A stretch of DNA of 64,000 nt from Labilithrix sp. (GTDB lineage Bacteria > Myxococcota_A > Polyangia > Polyangiales > Polyangiaceae): assembly GCA_019637155.1 (NCBI GenBank), contig JAHBWE010000027.1:1-64000 (forward strand), in the 5' to 3' direction. Position 1 is the stretch's first letter. Each line of letters begins with the position of its first letter. Below the pieces are notes generated by a model. That model made no database searches. It saw nothing but the letters and a program-made list of their open reading frames with translations, and was not told the origin of the DNA. Both the position numbers and the translations under genes were made by a program. This document shows, one piece after another, positions 41,819-51,106 of the stretch.

Positions 41819-43633
41819 ATGGAGCAGCGCTTCCTCGGCGAGATCCTCACGCGTCGGGCCGGCATCCCGCTGGAGCGCCTCGAGCCGCTGTACGCGGTGC
41901 AGCGCGAGAAGGGCATCGAGCTCGTCGATCTCCTCGTCAACGGCAACGTCGTCGACGAGGCGACGATCGCGCGCGCGCTCGCGGAGGAGGCGGAGCTCCC
42001 CTACATCGACAAGATCGACGTCGACCGCATCGCGACGCCGCTCGCGACGCGCCTCCCGATCGGCTTCGCGAAGCAGCACAAGATGCTCATCACGAACGAG
42101 GACGACTTCTCCGTCTTCGTGCTGATGGGCGATCCGTTCGACACGACCGCGCTCGACGAGGTCCGCGTCCTCTTCGGCAAGCCGGTCGAGGCCACCGTCG
42201 CGCCGAGCGAGAAGATCGAGGACGCGATCAACCGCGTCTACGAGCGCGACGCCGGCGGCGGCGAGCTCGAGTCGAGCGAGGAGCACGTCGACGACGAGGT
42301 CGCCGGCGGCGACATCCTCGACTCCGACGACGAGGCGCCGGTCATCCGCTGGGTCAACTCGCTCTTCCTCCAGGCGATGAAGGAGCGCGCGAGCGATATC
42401 CACATCGAGCCGGAAGAGAAAGAGGTCATCGTCCGCTATCGGATCGACGGCGAGCTCTACGTCGCTCGTCGCGCACCGCGAGCGTTCATGAGCAGCATCG
42501 TCAGCCGCGTGAAGATCGAGTCCGCGCTCAACATCGCCGAGAAGCGCCTCCCGCAGGACGGACGCATCTCGAAGAAGATCGCGGGCAAGGCGTTCGACAT
42601 CCGCGTCAGCACCATCCCGACGAGCCGCGGCTACGAGCGGATCGTCATGCGTCTCCTCAACAAGTCGTCGGTCCTCCTCGACCTGCCCGACCTCGGCTTC
42701 AGCGCGCGCGACTACGCGCTGATGGACACGCTCATCCACCGCCCCGACGGCATCATCCTCGTCACCGGCCCGACCGGCTCCGGCAAGACGACGACGCTGT
42801 ACGCGTGCTTGAACCGCATCAACCAGCCGAACATCAACATCCTCACGGCGGAGGACCCGGTCGAGTACGAGCTCCCCCAGATCCATCAGGTCCACGTCAA
42901 CGCGAAGATCGGCCTCACCTTCGCGAGCGCGCTCCGCGCCTTCCTCCGTCAGGATCCCGACGTCGTCATGGTCGGCGAGATCCGCGACAAGGAGACGGTC
43001 GAGATCGCGATCAACGCGTCGCTCACCGGTCACCTCGTGCTCAGCACGATCCACACGAACGACGCCGCCGGCGCGTTCACGCGTATGGTCGACATGGGGG
43101 TCGAGCCGTTCCTCCTCCGCTCCGCCGTCATCGGCGTCCTCGCGCAGCGCCTCGTGCGCATGCTCTGCCCGAGCTGCAAGGAGTCGTACAACGCGTCGCC
43201 GGCCGACCTCGAAGAGCTCGGCCTCACGCCGGAGCGCGCGGCGGCGCGGCGGAAGCGCCAGACGATCCCGACCTCGCGCTACTACCCGCGCAGCGTTCAC
43301 GCGCAGGACCCGCTCGAGCACCTCCCCGAGCACATCACCCTCTTCCGCCCGAAGGGTTGCGACAAGTGCGCGCAGACGGGCTTCACCGGCCGCCGCGGCA
43401 TCTACGAGCTCCTGATGATGGACGACGTCGTCGGTCCGATGGTGCTCAAGGGCGCCGACGCGCAGGCGATCAAGCGCGCGGCGATGGAGCAGGGCATGGA
43501 CTCGCTCCGCGACGACGGCGCGCGCAAGGTCCTCGCCGGGCTCACCAGCCTCGAGGAGGTCCTCGGCGCGACGCAGGACGACGTCGAGGCCGACACCGCG
43601 CAGCCGACCTCCGTCCGCAACGTGAGGGTGTGA
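41819..43633 (+). CDS. gspE: Type II secretion ATPase GspE
   Basis: 604 aa from ATG 41819; GTG 41813 overlapping the gspD stop (GTGA) is the alternative. N1E domain (1-150: ILTRRAGIPLERLEPLYAVQ), then N2 (SDIHIEPEEKEVIVRYRIDG), Walker A GPTGSGKTT, Asp box TAEDPVEYE, Walker B LRQDPDVVMVGEIRD and His box LVLSTIHTNDA. Zinc motif CPSC...CDKC (two pairs, widely spaced by a Pro/Arg insert). It energises pseudopilus assembly through GspL and GspF. Confidence 0.97.
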   Translation: MEQRFLGEILTRRAGIPLERLEPLYAVQREKGIELVDLLVNGNVVDEATIARALAEEAELPYIDKIDVDRIATPLATRLPIGFAKQHKMLITNEDDFSVFVLMGDPFDTTALDEVRVLFGKPVEATVAPSEKIEDAINRVYERDAGGGELESSEEHVDDEVAGGDILDSDDEAPVIRWVNSLFLQAMKERASDIHIEPEEKEVIVRYRIDGELYVARRAPRAFMSSIVSRVKIESALNIAEKRLPQDGRISKKIAGKAFDIRVSTIPTSRGYERIVMRLLNKSSVLLDLPDLGFSARDYALMDTLIHRPDGIILVTGPTGSGKTTTLYACLNRINQPNINILTAEDPVEYELPQIHQVHVNAKIGLTFASALRAFLRQDPDVVMVGEIRDKETVEIAINASLTGHLVLSTIHTNDAAGAFTRMVDMGVEPFLLRSAVIGVLAQRLVRMLCPSCKESYNASPADLEELGLTPERAAARRKRQTIPTSRYYPRSVHAQDPLEHLPEHITLFRPKGCDKCAQTGFTGRRGIYELLMMDDVVGPMVLKGADAQAIKRAAMEQGMDSLRDDGARKVLAGLTSLEEVLGATQDDVEADTAQPTSVRNVRV

Positions 43634-43642
43634 GGTCCCCCG

Positions 43643-45028
43643 ATGGCGGTCTTCGTCTACACCGGCCTCGCGGTCGCGAGCGGGAAGAAGGTCTCCGGCG
43701 TCCGCGACGCGGACAACCCGAAGATCCTCCGCGCGCAGCTCAAGCGCGAGGGCATCCTCCTCACGGAGGCGTCGGAGGAGAAGCGGGGCAAGAAGCAGGG
43801 GCGCTCGATCAACCTCGGCGCGTTCTTCAACCGCGTCTCGGTCGGCGACGTCGCGATGCTCACGCGCCAGCTCGCCACCCTCGTCGGCGCGGGCATCCCG
43901 CTCGTCGAGTCCGTCTCCGCGCTCATCGAGCAGGTCGAGAAGGAGGAGCTCCAGAAGACGCTCGCGCTCGTCCGCGACCGCCTCAACGAAGGCACCGCCC
44001 TCGCGAAGGCGCTCGAGCCGTTCCCCCACATCTTCCCGCCGATCTACACGAACATGGTCGCGGCGGGGGAGGTCTCCGGCACGCTCGAGACCGTCCTCGA
44101 GCGCCTCTCCGACTTCATGGAGAAGCAGGCCCACCTCCGGAGCAAGGTCGGCGGCGCGCTCGCGTACCCGATCCTCATGCTCATGCTCGGCACCGGCCTC
44201 ATGACGGTGATGATGGTCGTCGTCGTGCCGAAGGTGACGAACATCTACGCCACCCTCGACCGCGCGCTGCCCTGGTACACCGCGCTCCTCATCTTCGTGT
44301 CGAACGCGCTCTCGTCGAACGAGATGCTCGGCTTCGTCACGTCGCTCGCGACGATGGTGTTCACGCGCAAGGCGCTCGCGCCGGGCACGAAGAAGACGGC
44401 CTGGACGATCGCGGCCGTGCTCGGCGCCTCCGCGCTCCTGATGTTCTTCTTCGCGGTGAGCTCGATCCTCTCGTACTCGATCGGCATCGTCATCGGCATC
44501 GTCGTCGGGTTCGTCCTCTCGCGCTTCCTCCTCTACATCGCGACGCCGCAAGGAAAGGTCTGGAAGGACGGAATCCTCCTCAAGGCTCCGTTGTTCGGCC
44601 CCGTGCTCCGGATGCTCGCGGTCAGCCGCTTCGCCCGGACGCTCGCGACGCTGCTGAAGAGCGGCGTGCCTCTCCTCAAGGCGATGGACATCGTCCGTCA
44701 CGTCCTCGACAACGCCGCGCTCTCGAAGATCGTCGAGGACGCGACCAGCTCGATCCGCGAAGGCGAGTCGATCTCGGTGCCGCTCAAGCGGAGCAAGCAG
44801 TTCCCGCCGATCGTGGTCCACATGATCGCGGTCGGCGAGAAGTCCGGTCAGCTCGAGACGATGCTCGAGAACGTGTCACGCGCGTACGACGCCCAGGTCG
44901 ACACGCGCGTCCAGGCGATGACGAGCCTCCTCGAGCCGCTCATCATCGTGTTCATGGGTGGAGGCGTCGGCTTCATCGCCTTCTCCATCCTCATGCCGCT
45001 CATCCAGATGAACGACTTCGTTCAGTGA
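43643..45028 (+). CDS. gspF: Type II secretion inner-membrane platform protein GspF
   Basis: 461 aa. Two homologous GspF domains: the first has VGDVAMLTRQLATLVGAGIP and AAGEVSGTLETVLERLSDF, the second has LFGPVLRMLAVSRFARTLATL and VGEKSGQLETMLENVSRAYD. Hydrophobic segments at about 170-190, 220-245, 265-300 and 425-455. An inserted segment of about 60 residues between the domains (around 215-270) makes it longer than the usual 405 aa. Its stop is 7 bp before the next gene. Confidence 0.95.
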   Translation: MAVFVYTGLAVASGKKVSGVRDADNPKILRAQLKREGILLTEASEEKRGKKQGRSINLGAFFNRVSVGDVAMLTRQLATLVGAGIPLVESVSALIEQVEKEELQKTLALVRDRLNEGTALAKALEPFPHIFPPIYTNMVAAGEVSGTLETVLERLSDFMEKQAHLRSKVGGALAYPILMLMLGTGLMTVMMVVVVPKVTNIYATLDRALPWYTALLIFVSNALSSNEMLGFVTSLATMVFTRKALAPGTKKTAWTIAAVLGASALLMFFFAVSSILSYSIGIVIGIVVGFVLSRFLLYIATPQGKVWKDGILLKAPLFGPVLRMLAVSRFARTLATLLKSGVPLLKAMDIVRHVLDNAALSKIVEDATSSIREGESISVPLKRSKQFPPIVVHMIAVGEKSGQLETMLENVSRAYDAQVDTRVQAMTSLLEPLIIVFMGGGVGFIAFSILMPLIQMNDFVQ

Positions 45029-45035
45029 GCGACCG

Positions 45036-45446
45036 ATGAAGCCTCGTCCGAGCGCAGTGAAGGTCTTCTTCCCGTGGGAGCGCCGCCGTGGCGTCTTCGG
45101 GGTCCTCGGCCGCGCGCGGGTCCGGGTCGTCGCGGTCGCGCTCGTCCTCGTCGCGCTCATCGTCTGGATCCGCGGCCGCGAGGAGCGGTCCGCCGGCATC
45201 CGCGCGACGCGGGCCTCGATCACGACGATGTACCGCGCGGTCTGGGCCTACCGCGCCGACCACGACAACCAGTGCCCCCATGAGCTCAACGAGCTCGTCG
45301 CGCAGGGGTACTCTCATGACGTTCCTCTCGACGCGTGGGGCCGCCCGCTGCGGCTCACATGTCCAGGGCGCCGCGATCCGCGCGGCTTCGAGATCACGAG
45401 TGACGGCCCCGACGGCATCGCCGGCGGCCTCGACAGGGTAGAGTGA
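45036..45446 (+). CDS. GspG-like protein without a prepilin cleavage motif
   Basis: 136 aa. The C-terminal part has GspG-style major pseudopilin features: MYRAVWAYRADHDNQCPHEL, VPLDAWGRPLRLTCPG and FEITSDGPDGIAGG. The N-terminus has a membrane helix (about 30-47) but is basic and lacks the Gly-Phe-Thr-Leu-Ile-Glu segment that the peptidase cuts and that stacks subunits. It lies between gspF and the true gspG and overlaps the latter's frame at GTGA. It may be a divergent core-component or regulatory paralog. Assignment by C-terminal similarity. Confidence 0.72.
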   Translation: MKPRPSAVKVFFPWERRRGVFGVLGRARVRVVAVALVLVALIVWIRGREERSAGIRATRASITTMYRAVWAYRADHDNQCPHELNELVAQGYSHDVPLDAWGRPLRLTCPGRRDPRGFEITSDGPDGIAGGLDRVE

Positions 45447-45478
45447 GCGAAGGGAAAGGCACAGGCAAAGGAACCGAG

Positions 45479-45889
45479 ATGAAGACCCGATACAACCTCA
45501 AGCGACTTCGCCGTCTTGCTTCTCGTGGCGTCACGCTCATCGAAATCCTGATCGTCCTCGCGATCGTCGGCTTGATCGCCGGCGGCGTCGCGGTCGTCGC
45601 GATCCCGAAGTACGCCGAGGCGCAGAAGAAGCAGGCGAAGAACGACGTCCTCGCCATCCACCCCGTCGCCGAGAAGTACCGCGTCGACCACCCGGGCTCG
45701 TGCGTGACGGTCGAGCAGCTGAAGGCCGAGAAGGAGCTCAGCCCCGGCTCGAAGATCACGGACCCGTGGGACACGCCGTACAAGATCAACTGCGCGGACG
45801 ACGAGACCTACGTCCTCAGCGCGGGCCCCGACAAGAAGGAGGGCACCGCCGACGACATCCGCATCCCCGAGGGCGCCCCCGGTCAGTGA
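45479..45889 (+). CDS. gspG: Major pseudopilin GspG
   Basis: 136 aa from ATG 45479, with AAAGGAACCGAG just upstream as ribosome site; GTG 45443 is an alternative. Prepilin motif RLRRLASRG then VTLIEILIVLAIVGLI, cut after Gly, with the conserved Glu5. Beta region has KITDPWDTPYKINC and LSAGPDKKEGTADDI, the calcium-site style of GspG. It is the main subunit of the pseudopilus. Needs GspO, which is not in this window. Confidence 0.95.
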   Translation: MKTRYNLKRLRRLASRGVTLIEILIVLAIVGLIAGGVAVVAIPKYAEAQKKQAKNDVLAIHPVAEKYRVDHPGSCVTVEQLKAEKELSPGSKITDPWDTPYKINCADDETYVLSAGPDKKEGTADDIRIPEGAPGQ

Positions 45890-45933
45890 GCTAGCCCCGT
45901 TCGTCGAACTGAATCCCGTTCCCATCGCCGGAA

Positions 45934-46677
45934 ATGAAGTACCTGCATTTTACATATTTCCGGCCGGCGAGGGTCAGGCGCGCGCGAGGCATGACCCTCA
46001 TCGAGGTGCTCATCGTCATGGCGCTCATGGGGCTCATCCTGAGCGCGGTGGTGATCGGGTCGGGGCAGCTGTCGTCGTCGAAGCTGCGGCGCTCGTCGAC
46101 GATGATCACCGGGGCGATCCGGATCGGGTTCGCGCGGGCGACGTCGTCGTCGAAGACGGTGCGGCTCGTGATGGACTTCGAGGAGTCGGAGATCTGGCTC
46201 GAGGAGGGCGACCAGCCGCACCTCGTGCAGTCGAAGGACCTCAGCGGCACCGGCGGCGCGGCGGCGGGGACCGAAGAAGAGAAGGCGGCGCAGGAAGAGA
46301 CGGGCCGCATCATGAAGGGGCCCACCGCGCCGCGGACAGCGTTCCGCGAGATCGACGCGATGGGCATGGCGGCCTCGGCGCCGGGCAAGGGCCACAAGAA
46401 GCTCGACAGCAACATCCATTTCCGGCGCGTGCAGACCTCGCACGACGTCGAGGAGCGGAAGAGCGGGCGCGCGTACCTCTACTTCTGGCCCGGCGGGCAG
46501 ACGGAGCGCGCGGCGATCCAGCTCAAGGTCGGGACGAACGACGACGAGTCGAACGCGGTGACGCTGCTCGTCGCGCCGCTGACGGCGAAGGTCACGGTGA
46601 AGGACGGCGCGGTGGACATGCCGAAGCCGGTCGACGACAAGGAAGCCTCCGAGCGCGACGACACGGGGTCGTTCTGA
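45934..46677 (+). CDS. gspH: Minor pseudopilin GspH
   Basis: 247 aa. Prepilin leader VRRARG then MTLIEVLIVMALMGLILSAV with Glu5. The globular part follows, with an insertion of about 60 polar residues (SKDLSGTGGAAAGTEEEKAA and after) that makes it longer than typical GspH. Order after gspG and the pseudopilin type support GspH. The stop overlaps gspI at TGATG. Confidence 0.85.
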   Translation: MKYLHFTYFRPARVRRARGMTLIEVLIVMALMGLILSAVVIGSGQLSSSKLRRSSTMITGAIRIGFARATSSSKTVRLVMDFEESEIWLEEGDQPHLVQSKDLSGTGGAAAGTEEEKAAQEETGRIMKGPTAPRTAFREIDAMGMAASAPGKGHKKLDSNIHFRRVQTSHDVEERKSGRAYLYFWPGGQTERAAIQLKVGTNDDESNAVTLLVAPLTAKVTVKDGAVDMPKPVDDKEASERDDTGSF

Positions 46678-47450
46678 TGAAGCGGCGCGGCTTCTCTCTC
46701 CTCGAGGTCATGGTCGCGATCGCGATCCTCGGCCTGTCGCTCACCGTCATCCTCTCGGCGCAGGGCGGCCTCGCCGCGTCGAACCGCAGCGCGGCGAACA
46801 TGGGGACCGCGACGCAGCTCGCGCGCTGCAAGATGACCGAGATCGAGGAGGGCCTCCTCAAGCTCGGGTACCAGGAGATCGATCAGATCGAGACCGGCGT
46901 CTCGTGCTGCCTCGACGCGACGCCGGAGACGTTCAGCTGCGATACGCGCGTCGAGAAGATCGAGCTGCCGAACCAGAACGGCGGCAACTCGCTCGGCGAC
47001 GGCGGCGCGCTCGCGGGCATGACGAGCATGCTCGGTCCGAACAACGTCGCCGGTGGCCCCGGCCTCGACCTCGGCGTCGACGCCGGCGGCGGCCTCGGCG
47101 GCCTCCAGTCGATGACGCAGCAGCTCACCGCGGGCGCCGGCGCGGACGGCCTCATCTCGATGGTCATGGGCATGCTCTACCCGTCGCTGAAGCCGATGTA
47201 CGAGGCGAGCATCCGCCGCATCACGGTCACGGTGCGCTGGAAAGAGGGCCCGGTCGAGCGCGAGCTCCCGCTCACGCAGTTCGTCACCAACCCGCAGCGC
47301 GGCGGCTTCGCCGGCAGCGCGCTCATGGCCGACGGCGGCGCGATGGACTTCGGCCCCGCACCGGGCACCGGCGGCACGGGCGGCACCGGCACCGGCGGCA
47401 CGGGCACGGGCACCGGCACCGGCGGCACCTCGAGCGGAGGGCACCGATGA
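46677..47450 (+). CDS. gspI: Minor pseudopilin GspI
   Basis: 257 aa. Very short leader: MKRRG then FSLLEVMVAIAILGLSLTVI with Glu5. GspI/J/K form the pseudopilus tip. The soluble part has an inserted Gly-rich region (about 85-160) and ends in a poly Gly-Thr tail (GTGGTGGTGTGG-like). Usual GspI is about 120-130 aa, so this is roughly twice that. Its ATG overlaps the gspH stop, and gspJ overlaps its own stop (ATGA). Confidence 0.88.
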   Translation: MKRRGFSLLEVMVAIAILGLSLTVILSAQGGLAASNRSAANMGTATQLARCKMTEIEEGLLKLGYQEIDQIETGVSCCLDATPETFSCDTRVEKIELPNQNGGNSLGDGGALAGMTSMLGPNNVAGGPGLDLGVDAGGGLGGLQSMTQQLTAGAGADGLISMVMGMLYPSLKPMYEASIRRITVTVRWKEGPVERELPLTQFVTNPQRGGFAGSALMADGGAMDFGPAPGTGGTGGTGTGGTGTGTGTGGTSSGGHR

Positions 47451-48139
47451 CACGGCGCGCTCGCCGTCGCGGCATGACCCTCCTCGAGATCATGGTCTCG
47501 ATGGCGGTCATGGCGATGATCTCCCTCCTCATCTACGGCGCGTTCGACTCGATCTCGCGCGGTCGCCGCGGCGAGGCGCTGCGCGCGGACCGGGCGCGGC
47601 AGGGGCGCGACGCGATCGAGCGCATCGTCCGCGAGCTGCAAGGCGCGTACATCTCGATGCACACGCCGTCGATGCCGGCCCTCGTCACGCGGACGACCGG
47701 GTTCTACGCGCAGAGCTCCTCCCAGTACGACCGGGTCGACTTCACCGCGTTCGCCCACCGGCGCGTGAACGCGGAGGCGCGGGAGTCGGATCAGGCCGAG
47801 ATCGGGTACTTCGTCGTCCGCGATCCGGACGTCGACGGGAAGATGGACCTCGTCCGCCGCGAAGAGGCGCCGATCGACATCGACTTCAAGCGCGGCGGCG
47901 TCGTGAACGTCCTCGCCGAGGACGTCGAGACGTTCGATCTCAAGTACCTCGATCCGCTGACGGGGCAGTGGGTCGAGACGTGGGACTCCACGCTGATGAG
48001 CGCGCAGCTCAATCGCCTCCCGCTCGAGGTGCGCATCGAGCTCGAGCTCAAGCCGGTCAAGAACACGCCCGCCTTCAAGTACGTCACGAAGGCCTTCATC
48101 CCGATCCAGCAACCCTTGACCTTCGGGATCCCGAAATGA
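47447..48139 (+). CDS. gspJ: Minor pseudopilin GspJ
   Basis: 230 aa. Leader MTRRARRRG then MTLLEIMVSMAVMAMISLLI with Glu5. The globular part ends in a GspJ-like strand pattern (LPLEVRIELELKPVKNTPAF). Tip-complex subunit with GspI and GspK. Starts by ATGA overlap with gspI and couples to gspK by the same overlap. Confidence 0.9.
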   Translation: MTRRARRRGMTLLEIMVSMAVMAMISLLIYGAFDSISRGRRGEALRADRARQGRDAIERIVRELQGAYISMHTPSMPALVTRTTGFYAQSSSQYDRVDFTAFAHRRVNAEARESDQAEIGYFVVRDPDVDGKMDLVRREEAPIDIDFKRGGVVNVLAEDVETFDLKYLDPLTGQWVETWDSTLMSAQLNRLPLEVRIELELKPVKNTPAFKYVTKAFIPIQQPLTFGIPK

Positions 48140-49569
48140 AGGCGCCGCGTCAGAAGCCGAGGCTCCGGCGCCGGAAGAAGCGCGGGACCGAGCGCGGCAT
48201 CGCGCTCGTCATGGTCATGGGCGCGATCGCGATCCTGACCGTGATGCTCGCCGAGTTCCAGGACGAGACGAGCGCCGAGCTCGCCGCCGCGACCGCGCAG
48301 CGCGACGGCATCCAGGCGGAGTACTCCGCCCGCAGCGCGCTCAACCTCTCGCGGCTCCTCATCGCGAGCGAGCCGACGATGCGCAAGGCGATCGCGCCGC
48401 TCTTCATGCTGATGAAGCGAAGCCCGCCGCAGCTCCCGCTGTGGGAGTTCTCCGATCGCATGCTCGGCATCTTCAACGATCCGGAGTCGAGCCAGGGCTC
48501 GGCGTCGTCGCTCGGCATCGATCCGACCCAGGGCAAGAACCTCGGCCTCCCCAACGGCGCGTGGGAGCTGTCGATCGTCGACGAAGACTCGAAGATCAAC
48601 ATGAACCTCGGCGCGGCGAACGAGATCGCGCACATCCGCCTCGCGAAGGAGATCATGGGGCTCCTCGCGCCGATCCAGTACGACCCGCTCTTCAACCAGC
48701 GCGACGGGGCGGGCCAGTACAACGACCGCTTCCAGACCTGCGCCGCGATCATCGACTGGGCGGACGTCGACGAGCAGGGCTTCAACTGCAACATGCAGCA
48801 GATGACGGCCGCCGCCGCCGCCGGCATCGAGGACAACTACTACGCGTCGATCCAGCCGAAGGGCTACCGGCGCAAGAACGCGCCCTACGACTCGCTCGCC
48901 GAGCTTCACATGGTGCGCGGCGTGAGCGAGGACTTCTGGGCGACGTTCATCGACCCGGCGCCGGAGGACCCGAAGAAGCGCGTCGTCACGGTGTGGGGGC
49001 AGGGCGCGATCAACGTGAACACGGCGAACGCGCAGACGCTGCTCGCGGTGGTGTGCTCGGGGGCGGTCCCCACCGCGCCGCTCTGCAACGATCCGATGCA
49101 GCAGCAGACCTTCCTCACCGCCGTCACGATGGCGCGTGGAATGACGATGGGAGCGCCCCTGTTCGGATCGCCGAAGGACTTCGTGCAGGCGATGACCGGC
49201 GCGGGCCAGCTCGGCACGCTCCTCGCCGCCCTCGGCCTCCAGAACGTGCAGTTCCATTCGTCGAGCGAGTTCCAGAAGTCGATCACGACCGAGAGCAAGA
49301 TGTTCTCCGTCTACGCGGTCGGCATCAAGAAGGGGTACCGTCGAGAGACACGCGTGAAGATCCATGCCGTCCTCGACTTCCGCAACGCGCCGGCGCTCGG
49401 CAGCACCATGACCGGGATGCCGGGCATGACGACGCCCGGCGCCGCGATGCCGGGCATGACCGGCGCGATGCCGGGCATGACCGGCGCGACCACGAACCCA
49501 GCCGACGCCCTCGCGGCGGCCAACATGCCGAGCACGGGCGGCCAGGTCCTCTATTACAAGGTGGAGTAA
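48136..49569 (+). CDS. gspK: Pseudopilin GspK, tip of the pseudopilus
   Basis: 477 aa. After a long basic leader, ERG then IALVMVMGAIAILTVMLAEF, lacking Glu5 as GspK proteins do. Large alpha domain insert, and the family's INVNTANAQTLLAV motif. Segments DEDSKINMNLGAANEIAHIR and DWADVDEQGFNC fit GspK. The tail has a Met-Pro-Gly-Met repeat (PGMTGAMPGMTGA). It ends three bases before gspL. Confidence 0.92.
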   Translation: MKAPRQKPRLRRRKKRGTERGIALVMVMGAIAILTVMLAEFQDETSAELAAATAQRDGIQAEYSARSALNLSRLLIASEPTMRKAIAPLFMLMKRSPPQLPLWEFSDRMLGIFNDPESSQGSASSLGIDPTQGKNLGLPNGAWELSIVDEDSKINMNLGAANEIAHIRLAKEIMGLLAPIQYDPLFNQRDGAGQYNDRFQTCAAIIDWADVDEQGFNCNMQQMTAAAAAGIEDNYYASIQPKGYRRKNAPYDSLAELHMVRGVSEDFWATFIDPAPEDPKKRVVTVWGQGAINVNTANAQTLLAVVCSGAVPTAPLCNDPMQQQTFLTAVTMARGMTMGAPLFGSPKDFVQAMTGAGQLGTLLAALGLQNVQFHSSSEFQKSITTESKMFSVYAVGIKKGYRRETRVKIHAVLDFRNAPALGSTMTGMPGMTTPGAAMPGMTGAMPGMTGATTNPADALAAANMPSTGGQVLYYKVE

Positions 49570-49572
49570 TTC

Positions 49573-51105
49573 GTGAGCACGTTTCTCGGAGTCGACATCG
49601 GAACGACCGCGGTCAAAGTCGCCGCGATCCGGACGGCGTACCGCAAGGTGCAGCTGATCGGGCTCGCGAACGTCGAGATCGCGCAGGCGGGAGGCGTCAA
49701 CGAGGCGATCGGGATGGCGGTGCGCTCGCTGATGGGCGAGTCGAAGCACCTCGGCGACGCGATCGCGATCGCGCTCCCGGGCGCGCGCGCGACGGTGAAG
49801 ATGGTCGGCCTCCCCGCGAGCGCGCAGAAGCAGATCGGCGAGGTCCTCCCGTTCGAGCTCGAGGCGTCGCTCCCGTTCGACCTCGCGGAGGCGGTGTTCG
49901 ACTACCGCGTCCTCCCCGGGATGCGCGAGAAGAAGGGAGAGGAGCTCTCCGTCCTCGTCGGGGTCGCGAAGACGGCCGACGTCGTCACGCGGATCGACCT
50001 CCTCAAGAACGCGATCGGGGTGGAGCCGGAGCGCGTCGGCGTGGGGGCGTTTCCGATCGCCAACCTGCTGCCGCACGTCTCGATCCTCGGCGAAGGCGTC
50101 TGCGCGATCGTCGACCTCGGCACCGTGTCGAGCGATCTCATCATCCTCGCGAACGGCGAGCCGGTCTTCGCGCGCACGATCGGGATGGGGACGAAGGGGC
50201 TGCCCGGCACCGCCGCGAAGCTCGCGCGCGAGCTGCGCACGACCATCGCCTCGCACCGCGCGCAGGGCGGGGAGGCCCCCTCGCGGCTCTACCTCTGCGG
50301 CGGCGGCGCGTACGTGTCCGGCGCGGAGGCGTTCCTCTCCAGCGCGCTCGAGATCACGGTGGAGCGCCTCCCGCCGCCGATGATCGAGGCGCCGGCGATG
50401 CGGCCCGAGCAAGGCGCGACGATCGCGCGCTTCGCGATGGCGATCGGCCTCGCGCTCGGACTGCAGTCGAAGGCGATCGGGTTCAACCTCCGCAAGGGCC
50501 CGCTCGCGTTCGAGCGCGGGCTGTCGTGGATCAAGGAGCGCGTGCCGCTCCTCGCGGGCCTCGCCGCCGTCATCCTCGTGAGCTTCCTGTTCTCCGCCTG
50601 GGCGCAGCTCTACGCGAAGTCGAAGGAGCGCGCCGTCCTCGAGGCCGCGCTCGCGACGGTGACGAAGGAGGTCCTCGGCGAGGAGACGTCGGACGCGACG
50701 CGCGCGAAGGAGCTCCTCGCGTCGCAGACGGCGATCAACGACGAAGACCCGCTCCCGCACGCGGACGCCTGGGACGTGATGCTGAAGCTCTCGGAGCACA
50801 TCCCGAAGGAGATCACGAGCGACATCGAGGAGCTCGATCTCCAGAAGAACCACGTCGTCGTCCACGGCGTGGTCGGCACCGTCGCCGACGCGGAGACGAT
50901 CCGGACGAACCTGAAGTCGGAGCGTTGCTTCACGGAGCCCAAGATCACGCGCACCGATCAGGCGGTCGGCGCGGAGAACCGGAAGAAATACGTGCTCGAG
51001 TTCGATCTGAGGTGCCCCGAAGACCAGAAGGGCGGAGAGAAGAAGAAGCCCGGCTCGGCCGGCGCGAGCGCCTCGGCGAGCGCGGCCCCCGCGGGAGGGA
51101 AGTGA
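49573..51105 (+). CDS. gspL: GspL (PilM-PilN-like) platform protein
   Basis: 510 aa. The cytosolic N-terminal part is an actin-like PilM-type fold: GVDIGTTAVKVAAI, PFELEASLPFDLAEAVFDYR, VDLGTVSSDLIIL and YLCGGGAYVSGAEAF. One membrane helix lies at about 335-352 (LLAGLAAVILVSFLFSA), then a PilN/GspL periplasmic ferredoxin-like domain and an Ala/Ser/Lys-rich tail. It tethers GspE to the membrane. Start is GTG 49573. Confidence 0.9.
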   Translation: MSTFLGVDIGTTAVKVAAIRTAYRKVQLIGLANVEIAQAGGVNEAIGMAVRSLMGESKHLGDAIAIALPGARATVKMVGLPASAQKQIGEVLPFELEASLPFDLAEAVFDYRVLPGMREKKGEELSVLVGVAKTADVVTRIDLLKNAIGVEPERVGVGAFPIANLLPHVSILGEGVCAIVDLGTVSSDLIILANGEPVFARTIGMGTKGLPGTAAKLARELRTTIASHRAQGGEAPSRLYLCGGGAYVSGAEAFLSSALEITVERLPPPMIEAPAMRPEQGATIARFAMAIGLALGLQSKAIGFNLRKGPLAFERGLSWIKERVPLLAGLAAVILVSFLFSAWAQLYAKSKERAVLEAALATVTKEVLGEETSDATRAKELLASQTAINDEDPLPHADAWDVMLKLSEHIPKEITSDIEELDLQKNHVVVHGVVGTVADAETIRTNLKSERCFTEPKITRTDQAVGAENRKKYVLEFDLRCPEDQKGGEKKKPGSAGASASASAAPAGGK

Positions 51106-51106
51106 G

